Of a DNA stretch of 28,947 nucleotides, positions 9,043-16,392 are shown one piece after another. The stretch's first letter is position 1, and each line of letters opens with the position of its first letter. The stretch comes from an uncultured Bacilli bacterium (GTDB lineage: Bacteria; Bacillota_I; Bacilli_A; RF39; UBA660): positions 1-28,947 of the forward strand of contig CALVPA010000041.1 in NCBI GenBank assembly GCA_944350395.1, read 5' to 3'. The notes beneath the pieces are model-generated. The model was not told the DNA's origin. It saw only the letters and a list, made by a program, of their open reading frames with translations, and ran no database searches. A program made the position numbers and the translations under genes.

Positions 9043-9783
9043 TCATTCACCACTTTCCTTCAATAAATAAGCAATGGATATGTTGTCTGTTCCCCCTCTA
9101 GAATTACATTTTCTTATGAGTTTTACTAATTTTTCTTCTATATCTAATTCTTCGTCGTCTAATACTTTTTCGATATGTTCGACGCTTAGCATGTTAGTTA
9201 AACCATCACTGCACAATAGTATCCCATCTACAGTAGTTTCGACTTCAAATATATCTAGCTCCTGTTTTTCGCTAGCACCTAATGCTCTCATTAGCACGTT
9301 TTTCTTAGGATGGTTAGCAGCTTCTTCTTCTGTAAGCTCCCCTGTTTCTACGAGCAAATTAACTAAAGTATGATCTTTAGTAACTTTGTGAAGTTTGCCA
9401 TTTTTTAAGACGAACCCACTAGAATCACCGATATTGCCAAATATCAAAAAATCGCTTGTCAGTATTGCAACTACCAAAGTGGTACCCATCCCTAAACTCT
9501 CTGGATTTTCGCACGCATACTTTATTATCTCAGCATTTATCTCGGAGAAGTTTTCATTTAACCAATTAGCAGCGTCGAGTTTACTTCCTATCGTCGATAA
9601 ATCTTTAAACCTATCCTTTAGATGATTTACTGCGATATTGCTAGCTATTTCACCTGCTCTATGACCACCCATGCCATCTGCTACTATTAGCATGTGTTCT
9701 TTAGATATATTTTTAACTATCATTACCGAATCTTCGTTGTGACTTCTAACCTTTCCGGGATCCGTTATATAATATGATTTCAC
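9043..9783 (-). CDS. prpC: PP2C-type protein phosphatase PrpC
   Basis: This manganese-dependent phosphatase opposes PrkC. The 246-residue protein has all PP2C metal motifs: RSHNEDS (about 13-19), VADGMGGHRAGEIAS (about 35-49), GNIGDSSGF (about 116), SDGLTNML (about 190) and GGTDNIS (about 231). The start is GTG at 9783, overlapping the rlmN stop (GTGA), with a strong GAGGTGA ribosome site inside rlmN. The end overlaps the beginning of prkC, which couples phosphatase and kinase production. Length is normal for the family. Confidence 0.96.
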   Translation of the reverse strand: MKSYYITDPGKVRSHNEDSVMIVKNISKEHMLIVADGMGGHRAGEIASNIAVNHLKDRFKDLSTIGSKLDAANWLNENFSEINAEIIKYACENPESLGMGTTLVVAILTSDFLIFGNIGDSSGFVLKNGKLHKVTKDHTLVNLLVETGELTEEEAANHPKKNVLMRALGASEKQELDIFEVETTVDGILLCSDGLTNMLSVEHIEKVLDDEELDIEEKLVKLIRKCNSRGGTDNISIAYLLKESGE

Positions 9784-10802
9784 TTAATCACCTCATTAGC
9801 TCGAAGTTGGCCACAAGCGGCATCGATGCCCGCACCAAATTCTCTTCTCACTGTAATAGTTATACCGTGTCTTCTCACTATGTCGTAAAATTTCATCTTA
9901 TCTTCTTCACTACTCTTAGAGAATTCTAAATGGCTTGTCTCATTATATGGTATGAGATTTACGTAGACATTCATTCCCTTTAGTAATTTGCACAGTTCGA
10001 GTGCACACGCTTCACTATCGTTTACATTTTTAAGCATAACATATTCGATGGTAACTCGTCTATTAGTTTTTTTGATGTAATACCTAATCGCATCCATCAG
10101 AGTGTCAATATTGTAAACTTTATTTATCTTCATGATTTTATTTCTAAGTTCATTGTTCGGTGCATGAAGACTGACTGCTAAGTTTATCTGAAGAGGAAAG
10201 TCTGCGAATTCTATTATCTTAGGAACTATTCCACTAGTGGATACTGTGATATGTCTTGCGCCTATTGCCAAACCTTTAGGATCGTTTATAATCTTAAAAA
10301 ATTTTATGAGGTTATCGTAATTGTCGAAAGGTTCTCCAATTCCCATCACTACGACACTGTTTATCTTGATATTTGATTCTTCTTCTATCTTTAAAATTTG
10401 CAAGACCATCTCTCCTGCCTCTAAGTTACGTACCTTTTTAAGTCTTCCACTTTCACAAAAAGCACATCCCATATTGCATCCGATTTGACTAGATACACAG
10501 ATACTGTTTCCATAATCGTGCTTCATTACAACAGCCTCGATGCAGTTTCCATCCTTTAGTTCGAATAAATATTTTAAAGTAGTGTCACTTTCCTGCTTAG
10601 TTCGTATTTTTAATGAGCCCAAGTTAAAATTTTCTTTTAATACTTCGATAAAATCTTTTTTTAAATTAGTCATTTCATCAAATGATTTTACTCTTTTATC
10701 ATATAGCCATTCGTATATCTGCACAGCTTTAAAAGATTTGACGTTTTGCATTTCTAACCAGCTTATGAGTTCTTCTTTAGTCATGCTATATATATCTGTC
10801 AT
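9780..10802 (-). CDS. rlmN: 23S rRNA (A2503)/tRNA (A37) methyltransferase RlmN
   Basis: This radical-SAM methyltransferase adds a C2 methyl group to adenosine in 23S rRNA and some tRNAs. The cluster motif CxxxCxxC is seen in GCNMGCAFC. Of the two catalytic cysteines, one is in the C-terminal DAACGQLR; the upstream region has CVSSQIG. VVMGIGEPFDN and the HITVSTSG segment are further family marks. ATG 10802 is preferred, giving 340 residues. A TTG at 10823 in the same frame would lie at or before the transcription start expected from the promoter at 10828-10856, and the ATG has AAAGTG upstream. It heads the rlmN-prpC-prkC-rsgA-rpe operon. Confidence 0.95.
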   Translation of the reverse strand: MTDIYSMTKEELISWLEMQNVKSFKAVQIYEWLYDKRVKSFDEMTNLKKDFIEVLKENFNLGSLKIRTKQESDTTLKYLFELKDGNCIEAVVMKHDYGNSICVSSQIGCNMGCAFCESGRLKKVRNLEAGEMVLQILKIEEESNIKINSVVVMGIGEPFDNYDNLIKFFKIINDPKGLAIGARHITVSTSGIVPKIIEFADFPLQINLAVSLHAPNNELRNKIMKINKVYNIDTLMDAIRYYIKKTNRRVTIEYVMLKNVNDSEACALELCKLLKGMNVYVNLIPYNETSHLEFSKSSEEDKMKFYDIVRRHGITITVRREFGAGIDAACGQLRANEVIK

Positions 10803-10827
10803 TTGAATCACACTTTCTATCAAGACA

Positions 10828-10856
10828 ATTATAGCAAATAGAAGTAGTTTTTACAA
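10828..10856 (-). promoter_or_regulatory. Sigma-A-type promoter for the rlmN-prpC-prkC-rsgA-rpe operon
   Basis: On the minus strand the -35 box is TTGTAA (10851-10856), the spacer is exactly 17 bases and the -10 box is TATAAT (10828-10833). It lies between the ftsW terminator and rlmN. The start expected about seven bases downstream of the -10 box (near 10821) gives a leader of roughly 20 bases to ATG 10802. Confidence 0.8.
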
Positions 10857-10861
10857 TAATT

Positions 10862-10889
10862 AAAAGAGCCAAAATTATTTAGCTCCTTT
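10862..10889 (-). terminator. Intrinsic terminator after ftsW
   Basis: Minus-strand arms AAAGGAGC and GCTCTTTT (one G-T wobble) enclose a 12-base loop and run into a T-rich tail. The ftsW stop codon (10875-10877) lies in the loop. Confidence 0.65.
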
Positions 10890-12026
10890 ATTATTTTCTT
10901 CTTTTTTTTTACTCTCAATCGAAACTCTGAGTGTTATAAATATCATGATTAATGTGTTTAAAGTAACACTTCCTCCATAACTTAATAGTGGTACTGGTAC
11001 TCCCGTAAGAGGAATGAGAGCAAGTATTCCACCAAAATTTATTATCAGATGTAAGAGTATCACTAAAAATGTTCCAAATGCGATTAGCGAGCCGGTAAGA
11101 TCTTTAGCTCTTTTAGAAATTCTTAGTATTCTAAATAGTATAAACACATAGAGAAGTATAATTCCAACCCCACTAATCGCTCCTAATTCTTCGACTATTA
11201 TAGGAAATATAAAGTCGGTATGAGCTTCTGGCAAATATAAATATTTCTGTGTGCTGTTTCCGAGCCCTACTCCGAACAATCCACCATTATTTATTGCTAT
11301 CATTCCGTTACAGACCTGATAACCTGTTTTTTCTTGATACCTAGTGCAAGGATCTTTATACGTAAGTCTATCTAACTGCTCACTATTTAATAGTTCTCCT
11401 CCAAATATCATGATACATACGACAAGCAATATCGATACAACTCCAAATATTTTGAATGCTTTTACGTCTTTATCGTCCTTAGAAAAAGGTACTGCCATGA
11501 ACATAAAAAATACGAGTAAACCTATTATAGCAGCTGTACCTAGATCTGGTTGAACAAATATAAGGCCAGCAACTATAGCGCATGCAATTATTGGCCTAAG
11601 AAAGAAAAATCTCTTTTCACAGTTGATATTTTTTCCAAAATAACAAGCCATGTATATTATTACTACTGTCTTTGCAAATTCGCTCGGTTGTAATGAAAAT
11701 AATCCTAAATTGTACCAACTTAACGCACTATTCGTAACAGTTCCATAGAAAAAGAGTCCAGCTAAAGCAAATATTATTCCTATCATCATTAACGATTTTA
11801 AATGATGATACTTAGAAATTGGAAATTTTAAAAGAAAAAATATACCAAAAATAAATCCAGCTAGCATTACAATAAATTGCTTTTTGAAGAAGTAATATGT
11901 ATCTACTTTGTATTGAAGTACTGCAGATACACTAGAAGCACTAAATACCATTACAAGTCCAATTACACATAAAAGTACAGTTGCAAAAAATAAAGGTTTA
12001 TCCATTCTCCTCAATAACTTCTTCAT
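10875..12026 (-). CDS. ftsW: SEDS-family peptidoglycan glycosyltransferase FtsW
   Basis: This integral membrane glycan polymerase works with a penicillin-binding protein in septal wall synthesis. About 383 residues form roughly ten membrane segments. SEDS hallmarks are VQPDLGTAAIIGLLVFFMF (about 157-175), the large outer loop ending in YLPEAHTDFIFPIIVEELG (about 270-288) and the C-terminal TGVPVPLLSYGGSV. NNGGLFGVGLGNSTQKYLYL and PEAHTDFIF favour FtsW over RodA. ATG 12026 is chosen because GGTGG lies five bases upstream; ATG 12038, four codons earlier, has no ribosome site. The outer loop contains two cysteines (DPCTRY and GYQVCNG) at a place where Bacillus FtsW has none that I recall. It is followed by its own terminator. 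Confidence 0.92.
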   Translation of the reverse strand: MKKLLRRMDKPLFFATVLLCVIGLVMVFSASSVSAVLQYKVDTYYFFKKQFIVMLAGFIFGIFFLLKFPISKYHHLKSLMMIGIIFALAGLFFYGTVTNSALSWYNLGLFSLQPSEFAKTVVIIYMACYFGKNINCEKRFFFLRPIIACAIVAGLIFVQPDLGTAAIIGLLVFFMFMAVPFSKDDKDVKAFKIFGVVSILLVVCIMIFGGELLNSEQLDRLTYKDPCTRYQEKTGYQVCNGMIAINNGGLFGVGLGNSTQKYLYLPEAHTDFIFPIIVEELGAISGVGIILLYVFILFRILRISKRAKDLTGSLIAFGTFLVILLHLIINFGGILALIPLTGVPVPLLSYGGSVTLNTLIMIFITLRVSIESKKKEENNKGAK

Positions 12027-12079
12027 ATTTTCCACCATAATAATATTAACACATAAATCGAATTTATTAAATAAAAAAA

Positions 12080-12097
12080 GCGACTTTATATTGTCAC
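12080..12097 (-). terminator. Weak intrinsic terminator after the rhodanese gene
   Basis: Minus-strand arms GTGAC and GTCGC (one wobble pair) enclose an eight-base loop that holds the stop codon (12086-12088), followed by seven T. The stem is short, so termination may be partial. Confidence 0.5.
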
Positions 12098-12334
12098 CTT
12101 TACAACCTCATAACCATATACACTGAGTATCTGAACTGCTCTTCTACTCCTAGTACCGTTTAAACAGTAAAAATAATATGTCTTATCTTTATCTAAATAT
12201 TTACTAGGATTATCTAGTATTTTGCTTAAACGCATATTGATACTGCCTTTTATAGGTGTAAAATCTTCTGGGTCTACTAAACTTATGATCACGCCCATAT
12301 CACTCGTATATTCATCTATACTAATAGTCTTCAT
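12086..12334 (-). CDS. Small single-domain rhodanese-like sulfurtransferase
   Basis: The 82-residue cytosolic protein ends in the rhodanese active-site region YYFYCLNGTRSRRAVQIL, followed by SVYGYEVVKV. The loop C-x4-R-S holds the persulfide-forming cysteine (about residue 57). The N-terminal half, with SIDEY, LVDPEDF and GSINMRLSKI, matches the start of the fold (DxxxxxxFxxGHI-A-N pattern) but is shorter than usual (about 95-130 residues). The specific acceptor is unknown. No Shine-Dalgarno-like sequence precedes ATG 12334. A TATAAT box ends only five bases upstream, which suggests an mRNA with almost no leader. It follows the RNA methyltransferase gene by 14 bases. Confidence 0.8.
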   Translation of the reverse strand: MKTISIDEYTSDMGVIISLVDPEDFTPIKGSINMRLSKILDNPSKYLDKDKTYYFYCLNGTRSRRAVQILSVYGYEVVKVTI

Positions 12335-12339
12335 ACTAT

Positions 12340-12368
12340 ATTATATGATTATCTGTTATTTAGTTCAT
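12340..12368 (-). promoter_or_regulatory. Possible promoter giving a leaderless rhodanese mRNA
   Basis: Minus-strand TATAAT (12340-12345) lies five bases before ATG 12334. A weak -35 box ATGAAC (12363-12368) lies 17 bases further upstream, inside the end of the RNA methyltransferase gene. The -10 box is perfect; the -35 box is poor. Confidence 0.4.
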
Positions 12369-13071
12369 AAAGTATTATAGAAGTAGCTACTCCTACATTT
12401 AAAGATTCGCACATATTATTCATCTCTATATTGATAAATTCAGCGCACAAATTTTTGATTTCTTTCCTTACTCCACTTCCTTCACTGCCCATGATTATTG
12501 CAGTTTTATCTTTAAATGAAATATTTTTTAGGGATATGCCACCAGTAACATCTGTACTGTAAACTGTATACCCAAACCTTTTTAACTCGTTAATAGTTTC
12601 TTTTAATGGGTTAGTCACTATATTTAAGTGAAATATGAGACCTTCTGTTGCCCTTATAACTTTTGGATTATATAGACTTACAGTATTTTCTCCCAAGACT
12701 AATGTACCTAAATTGAAAGCAACTGCACTTCTTATAATTGTTCCCAAATTTCCAGGATCTTGCACACCATCTAATAAAATAACACTCCCCGATAATTTAC
12801 CGTCTTTTATTTTAGATGCTACACCTATTACTTTAGGAATATTTTTAAGAGTACTTATTTTTTTCATTACATTTTCACTTACAAATGTTTTATTCTTGAA
12901 ATCATAGTCATATCCATTTAATACGATTACTTCTTTTAACATGCCAGCTTTTTCTGCTTCGATGACTAAATGTTCTCCCTCTACTAAAAATAAATTTTCT
13001 GAATCTTGATATTTCTTTTCACTGAGTTTAGCCCAATACTTTACTTTCTCATTATTTACAGATTCAATCAT
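12349..13071 (-). CDS. SpoU/TrmH-family RNA 2'-O-methyltransferase
   Basis: The 240-residue protein has a short N-terminal substrate-binding domain (VKYWAKLSEKKYQDSENLFL, then VEGEHLVIEA). A SPOUT-fold catalytic domain follows with the three classic motifs: LDGVQDPGNLGTIIRSAVAF (motif 1, about 98-117), IMGSEGSGVR (motif 2, about 192) and IEMNNMCESLNVGVATSIIL (motif 3, about 213). It transfers methyl from SAM to a ribose 2'-OH, probably in ribosomal or transfer RNA. It resembles the TsnR/YsgA group, but the target nucleotide cannot be told. The start overlaps the stop of the YgjP-like gene by eight bases and has a strong AAAGGAGAG site. Confidence 0.92.
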   Translation of the reverse strand: MIESVNNEKVKYWAKLSEKKYQDSENLFLVEGEHLVIEAEKAGMLKEVIVLNGYDYDFKNKTFVSENVMKKISTLKNIPKVIGVASKIKDGKLSGSVILLDGVQDPGNLGTIIRSAVAFNLGTLVLGENTVSLYNPKVIRATEGLIFHLNIVTNPLKETINELKRFGYTVYSTDVTGGISLKNISFKDKTAIIMGSEGSGVRKEIKNLCAEFINIEMNNMCESLNVGVATSIILYELNNR

Positions 13072-13702
13072 TTTGACTCTCCTTTAACATCTTTCTAGCT
13101 AGTTTGTGATACGGATAATATTTTTCTACTAAAGCCCAAAATTCGCTCGAATGATTCATATATTTAAAGTGGCACAGTTCATGTATGATGACATAATCGA
13201 TTAAAGATACATCCTTTTTTATGAGTTCAGAATTGAGCGTAACTGTCATACTCTTTATATTGCAAACTCCCCATCTAGTACTCATCTTTCTTATGCGCAA
13301 AGTAAATTCTGGTAAATCTTTAAACTGAGTTTTGAGTCTTTCCAAACGGCTATAAAAGACCACTTTACACTGAATAGCCATATATTTTGCTAGTTCATTA
13401 GCATCTTTACTGATAATCTTATTTCCATCTATGTAAGTCTTGCTGACTCCGTCAAACTCTAATACATATTTTTCTCCTAAATAATACATCTCATTGCTTT
13501 TTAGATCGCTTACTGGCGTACGCTTTTTTAATCTCATTAGACTGTCTACATTTTTCTTTATGAGTTTTTCTATTTCCCTTTGTGATAAATAATTGTTACA
13601 AGTTACTACTAGTTCGTCTCTATCCCATTTAAAATATACATTCTTAATAGACTTTTTATTAACTTTAACCTTAGTCGCATTACCGTTTATATTTACAAAC
13701 AT
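13064..13702 (-). CDS. YgjP-like zinc metallopeptidase (DUF45/M48)
   Basis: The 212-residue soluble protein has the zinc motif HExxH in VIIHELCHFKYMNHSSEFW (about 170-188). The third conserved segment is YYPYHKLARKML and the upstream signature RKMSTRWGVCN; all three are standard for the YgjP/DUF45 family. The N-terminal beta-rich half (KVKVNKKSIKNVYFKW) is also typical. The in vivo substrate is unknown. It has a good promoter (13723-13751) and ribosome site (GAGGAG), and starts a small operon with the downstream RNA methyltransferase. Confidence 0.88.
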   Translation of the reverse strand: MFVNINGNATKVKVNKKSIKNVYFKWDRDELVVTCNNYLSQREIEKLIKKNVDSLMRLKKRTPVSDLKSNEMYYLGEKYVLEFDGVSKTYIDGNKIISKDANELAKYMAIQCKVVFYSRLERLKTQFKDLPEFTLRIRKMSTRWGVCNIKSMTVTLNSELIKKDVSLIDYVIIHELCHFKYMNHSSEFWALVEKYYPYHKLARKMLKESQND

Positions 13703-13722
13703 ACTGCTCTCCTCTTTATAAA

Positions 13723-13751
13723 ATTATAGCATTCTTTTTTATCTATGTAAA
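13723..13751 (-). promoter_or_regulatory. Sigma-A-type promoter of the ygjP-like/RNA methyltransferase operon
   Basis: Minus-strand -35 TTTACA (13746-13751), a 17-base spacer and -10 TATAAT (13723-13728), placed just downstream of the der terminator. Confidence 0.8.
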
Positions 13752-13766
13752 ACTTAAAATAAAAAA

Positions 13767-13787
13767 GTAAAGATGCATAGTCTTTAC
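13767..13787 (-). terminator. Intrinsic terminator of the engB-der operon
   Basis: Minus-strand arms GTAAAGA and TCTTTAC enclose a seven-base loop and are followed by TTTTTTATTTT. The der stop codon (13787-13789) overlaps the first arm. Confidence 0.8.
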
Positions 13788-15097
13788 TAATCTCGATCTG
13801 ATTTATTCTTAAATTGTATTACTATCGGAGTACCTGAAAGTTCAAAATTATCTCTCAAAGTATTTTCTAAGTATCTTTGATAACTGAAATGTACTAATCC
13901 TTTATCGTTTACATTAAATGTGAATTTTGGAGGTTTAGTACCCGATTGATTTACGAAGTACACCTTTAATCTTCTGCCCTTATAACTAGGTGCTGGATGT
14001 AAGAGACACGCATCTGTTATGACGTCGTTTAATACACTCGTTTTAATGCTTCTTGTCGCATTTTCATATGATTCTATAATCGCCGGCATGAGAGTGTGTA
14101 TTCTCTTTTTAGTGAGTGCACTTAAGTATACAACTTTGGCGTAAGTTGCAAATTGAAACTCGTTTTTAATCTTTTTATTCCATTCTTTGATAGCCTCATC
14201 TGGATTTTTAATTCTATCCCATTTGTTGACTGCAATTACTAAGCATTTGCCTGCATCTATCGCATAGGAAGCGATGTGTTTGTCGTGTTCTATTATACCC
14301 TCTTCAGCATTTATCACGAGTACACATACATCAGATTCGTCTATCGCTTTCAAAGTTCTAATTAGGCTATACTTTTCAATAGATTCAAATATCTTACCCT
14401 TTTTCCTAAGCCCTGCTGTATCCACTACAATATAAGGGTTCCCTTCATAATTGAATTTAGTATCTATCGCATCTCTCGTCGTTCCAGCTACTTCACTTAC
14501 GATGACTCTCTCTTCGTTTAAAAGCGCATTTGTTAAACTACTCTTACCTACGTTTGGTCTACCTATGAAGCTGAATTTCAATATATCGTCTTTAGGTAGT
14601 GTCGGATTTTCATTAAAATCCTTCGTTATCTCATCTAAAAGTTCATTTATTCCGAGTTTATGTTCGGCACTTATCGGAAGAACTAAGTCGAACCCGAGTT
14701 CGTAGAAAGCATATATGTTATCTTTTCTTTGAGAGTTATCTATCTTATTTACAGCAACGATAACTTTCTTATCAGTCCTATTTAAAATATTTGCGATAGT
14801 TCTATCGTTCTCGGTTAGATCTGTTAAACCGTCGACTACGAACACGATGACATCCGATTCTTCTATTGCAAGTTCTGCCTGAAGTTTTATTCTATCGTTC
14901 ATAGACTCTTTGGTTAAATCTATTCCACCGGTATCGATGAGATAAAAAGTTTTATTTTTATATGTTACTTTCCCATATATTCTATCTCTTGTAACTCCTG
15001 GATCGTCCATAATAATTGATTTTTTTTCGCCAATTAGTCTATTAAATAGAGAACTTTTACCTGTATTAGGCCTGCCGATTAGACAAACTGTATTCAT
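13787..15097 (-). CDS. der: Ribosome assembly GTPase Der (EngA)
   Basis: This double-GTPase protein is needed for 50S subunit maturation. The 436-residue protein has two tandem G domains. The first has GRPNTGKSSLFNRL, DPGVTRDR, DTGGI and NKID. The second has GRPNVGKSSLTNALL (about 180), VAGTTRDAID, DTAGLRKKGK and NKWD. A C-terminal KH-like domain (about 355-436) carries VLNDVITDACLLHPAP and KPPKFTFNVN. Length and layout are normal for the family. It starts 12 bases after engB with a strong AAAGGGGTGA site, and another assembly GTPase is encoded upstream, so both are made together. Confidence 0.97.
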   Translation of the reverse strand: MNTVCLIGRPNTGKSSLFNRLIGEKKSIIMDDPGVTRDRIYGKVTYKNKTFYLIDTGGIDLTKESMNDRIKLQAELAIEESDVIVFVVDGLTDLTENDRTIANILNRTDKKVIVAVNKIDNSQRKDNIYAFYELGFDLVLPISAEHKLGINELLDEITKDFNENPTLPKDDILKFSFIGRPNVGKSSLTNALLNEERVIVSEVAGTTRDAIDTKFNYEGNPYIVVDTAGLRKKGKIFESIEKYSLIRTLKAIDESDVCVLVINAEEGIIEHDKHIASYAIDAGKCLVIAVNKWDRIKNPDEAIKEWNKKIKNEFQFATYAKVVYLSALTKKRIHTLMPAIIESYENATRSIKTSVLNDVITDACLLHPAPSYKGRRLKVYFVNQSGTKPPKFTFNVNDKGLVHFSYQRYLENTLRDNFELSGTPIVIQFKNKSDRD

Positions 15098-15109
15098 AAT
15101 ATCACCCCT

Positions 15110-15697
15110 TTAATCGTTTAAATAACTCTCAATTATAGAATAAATTTCTTGTTTACCTTTCTTGTTAACACTCGAAAAATATACTAAATTATCTCCATCT
15201 TCGAGTTTTATAGTATCGTTTATAATTTTCATCTGTTTTTCTCTCGATTTCATGCTAACTTTATCGAATTTTGTAGCAACCAATGTTACAGGAATCTTAT
15301 AGAACTTCAAATAATTATACATTAGTACATCGTCTTCAGTAGGTTTAATTCTAAAATCTATTAACATAAACACGCACTTTAAATTATAACGAGTCTTTAA
15401 ATAGTCTTCTATCATCAGTCCAAATTTTTTCTGCGTTGGCTTATCTACTTTGGCATAACCGTATCCTGGTACATCGACTAAATAGAAATTTTCATTTACA
15501 AAGTAAAAATTTAGTGTCTGAGTTTTACCCGGTGTACTGCTTGTGTGAGCGAAGTTTTTTCTATTTATTATAGTATTTATAAAACTACTCTTACCTACAT
15601 TGCTTCTTCCAACTAGTAAAAACTCGGGATTCTCTCCTTCTGGGTATTGGTTAGCTCTAACTGCAATATTAGTTAGTTCTACCGATTCAATTTTCAT
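15110..15697 (-). CDS. engB: Ribosome biogenesis GTPase EngB (YsxC/YihA)
   Basis: This single-domain GTPase is required for 50S ribosomal subunit assembly. The 195-residue protein carries G1 GRSNVGKSSFINTII (about 29-43), G2 STPGKTQTLNFY (about 53), G3 VDVPGYGYAKV (about 73), and G4 VATKFDKV (about 140), with SSVNKKGKQEI as G5. The DVPGYGYA sequence is diagnostic for EngB. It starts with a GAGGTG site and a promoter at 15721-15749 and is followed closely by der. The gene faces away from recU across a short shared intergenic space. Confidence 0.96.
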   Translation of the reverse strand: MKIESVELTNIAVRANQYPEGENPEFLLVGRSNVGKSSFINTIINRKNFAHTSSTPGKTQTLNFYFVNENFYLVDVPGYGYAKVDKPTQKKFGLMIEDYLKTRYNLKCVFMLIDFRIKPTEDDVLMYNYLKFYKIPVTLVATKFDKVSMKSREKQMKIINDTIKLEDGDNLVYFSSVNKKGKQEIYSIIESYLND

Positions 15698-15720
15698 AAA
15701 AAATTACACCTCGCATTAGA

Positions 15721-15749
15721 ATTATATAAAAAAGTGTAAAAAAAAGCAA
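15721..15749 (-). promoter_or_regulatory. Sigma-A-type promoter for engB-der
   Basis: Minus-strand -35 TTGCTT (15744-15749), 17-base spacer, and -10 TATAAT (15721-15726). The leader to ATG 15697 is about 17 bases and contains GAGGTG. Confidence 0.65.
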
Positions 15750-15765
15750 ATAATATCGATAGATA

Positions 15766-15794
15766 TGGAAAAAAGAGCCATTATTTAGTATAAT
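15766..15794 (+). promoter_or_regulatory. Probable promoter for recU-PBP1A
   Basis: A perfect TATAAT lies at 15789-15794, with a weak -35 box TGGAAA (15766-15771) at 17 bases. Transcription would start near 15801, only about ten bases before the recU start, so the leader would hold little more than the ribosome site. Confidence 0.45.
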
Positions 15795-15810
15795 GTTGTA
15801 GGTGGTAAAT

Positions 15811-16392
15811 GTGTTTTATCCAACTGGTCAAAAGAAAGAATATCAAAAATCTGTAATCACTTATAAGAATCGCGGTATGAGTTTAGAAAATCTCATCAAT
15901 AGTGCAAACGAGTACTACCTAGATAACGATTTAGCGGCCATTTATAAAAAACCTACTCCGATAGGGTTGGTCAGTGTAGACTATAAAAAAAATGAAATAA
16001 AAAAGGCCTATTTTAAAGATAAATCTACTCTTGATTACAACGGATTATATAAAGGAAAATATTTAGATTTTGACGCTAAGGAATCTCACAGTCACACATC
16101 TTTTTCACTTTCTAATATACATGAACATCAAATAAAGCACATATCTAGGGTTCTAAGACTCGGCGGAATAGCATTTTTAATCGTATACATAAATTACAAA
16201 TATTATATATTAAGGGGAGAAGATTTGATAGATTTTATCGACAATAACGATAGAAAGAGCATACCGATAAGCTTTTTTAAAGAAAAATGCTATGAAATTG
16301 AGGAAAGACTAAGACCTACCCTAGATTATCTGAAAATTGTAGATAAAATATATTTTAAAGGAGATAATGAAAATGGTGCAAAAAAAAGGTAA
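15811..16392 (+). CDS. recU: Holliday junction resolvase RecU
   Basis: This endonuclease cuts four-way DNA junctions in recombination and chromosome segregation of Firmicutes. About 193 residues closely follow Bacillus RecU: YPTGQ at the start, then NRGMSLENLINSANEYYL, AAIYKKPTPIGLV and DYNGLYKGKYLDFDAKESH. The last holds the catalytic Asp and the E-x-K of the nuclease core (about 83-92). HTSFSLSNIHEHQI and a C-terminal RPTLDYLKIVDKIYF follow. GTG 15811 is preferred, because AGGTGG lies five bases before it and Bacillus RecU begins just ahead of the YPxG segment; GTG 15802 overlaps that site. The end overlaps the PBP gene, the same recU-ponA pairing as in Bacillus. Confidence 0.95.
   Translation: MFYPTGQKKEYQKSVITYKNRGMSLENLINSANEYYLDNDLAAIYKKPTPIGLVSVDYKKNEIKKAYFKDKSTLDYNGLYKGKYLDFDAKESHSHTSFSLSNIHEHQIKHISRVLRLGGIAFLIVYINYKYYILRGEDLIDFIDNNDRKSIPISFFKEKCYEIEERLRPTLDYLKIVDKIYFKGDNENGAKKR

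Noticed and set aside
10803..10823. Upstream TTG start extending RlmN by seven residues
   Set aside because: The promoter at 10828-10856 would start transcription at about 10821, at or after this codon, and the ATG at 10802 has a better ribosome site.
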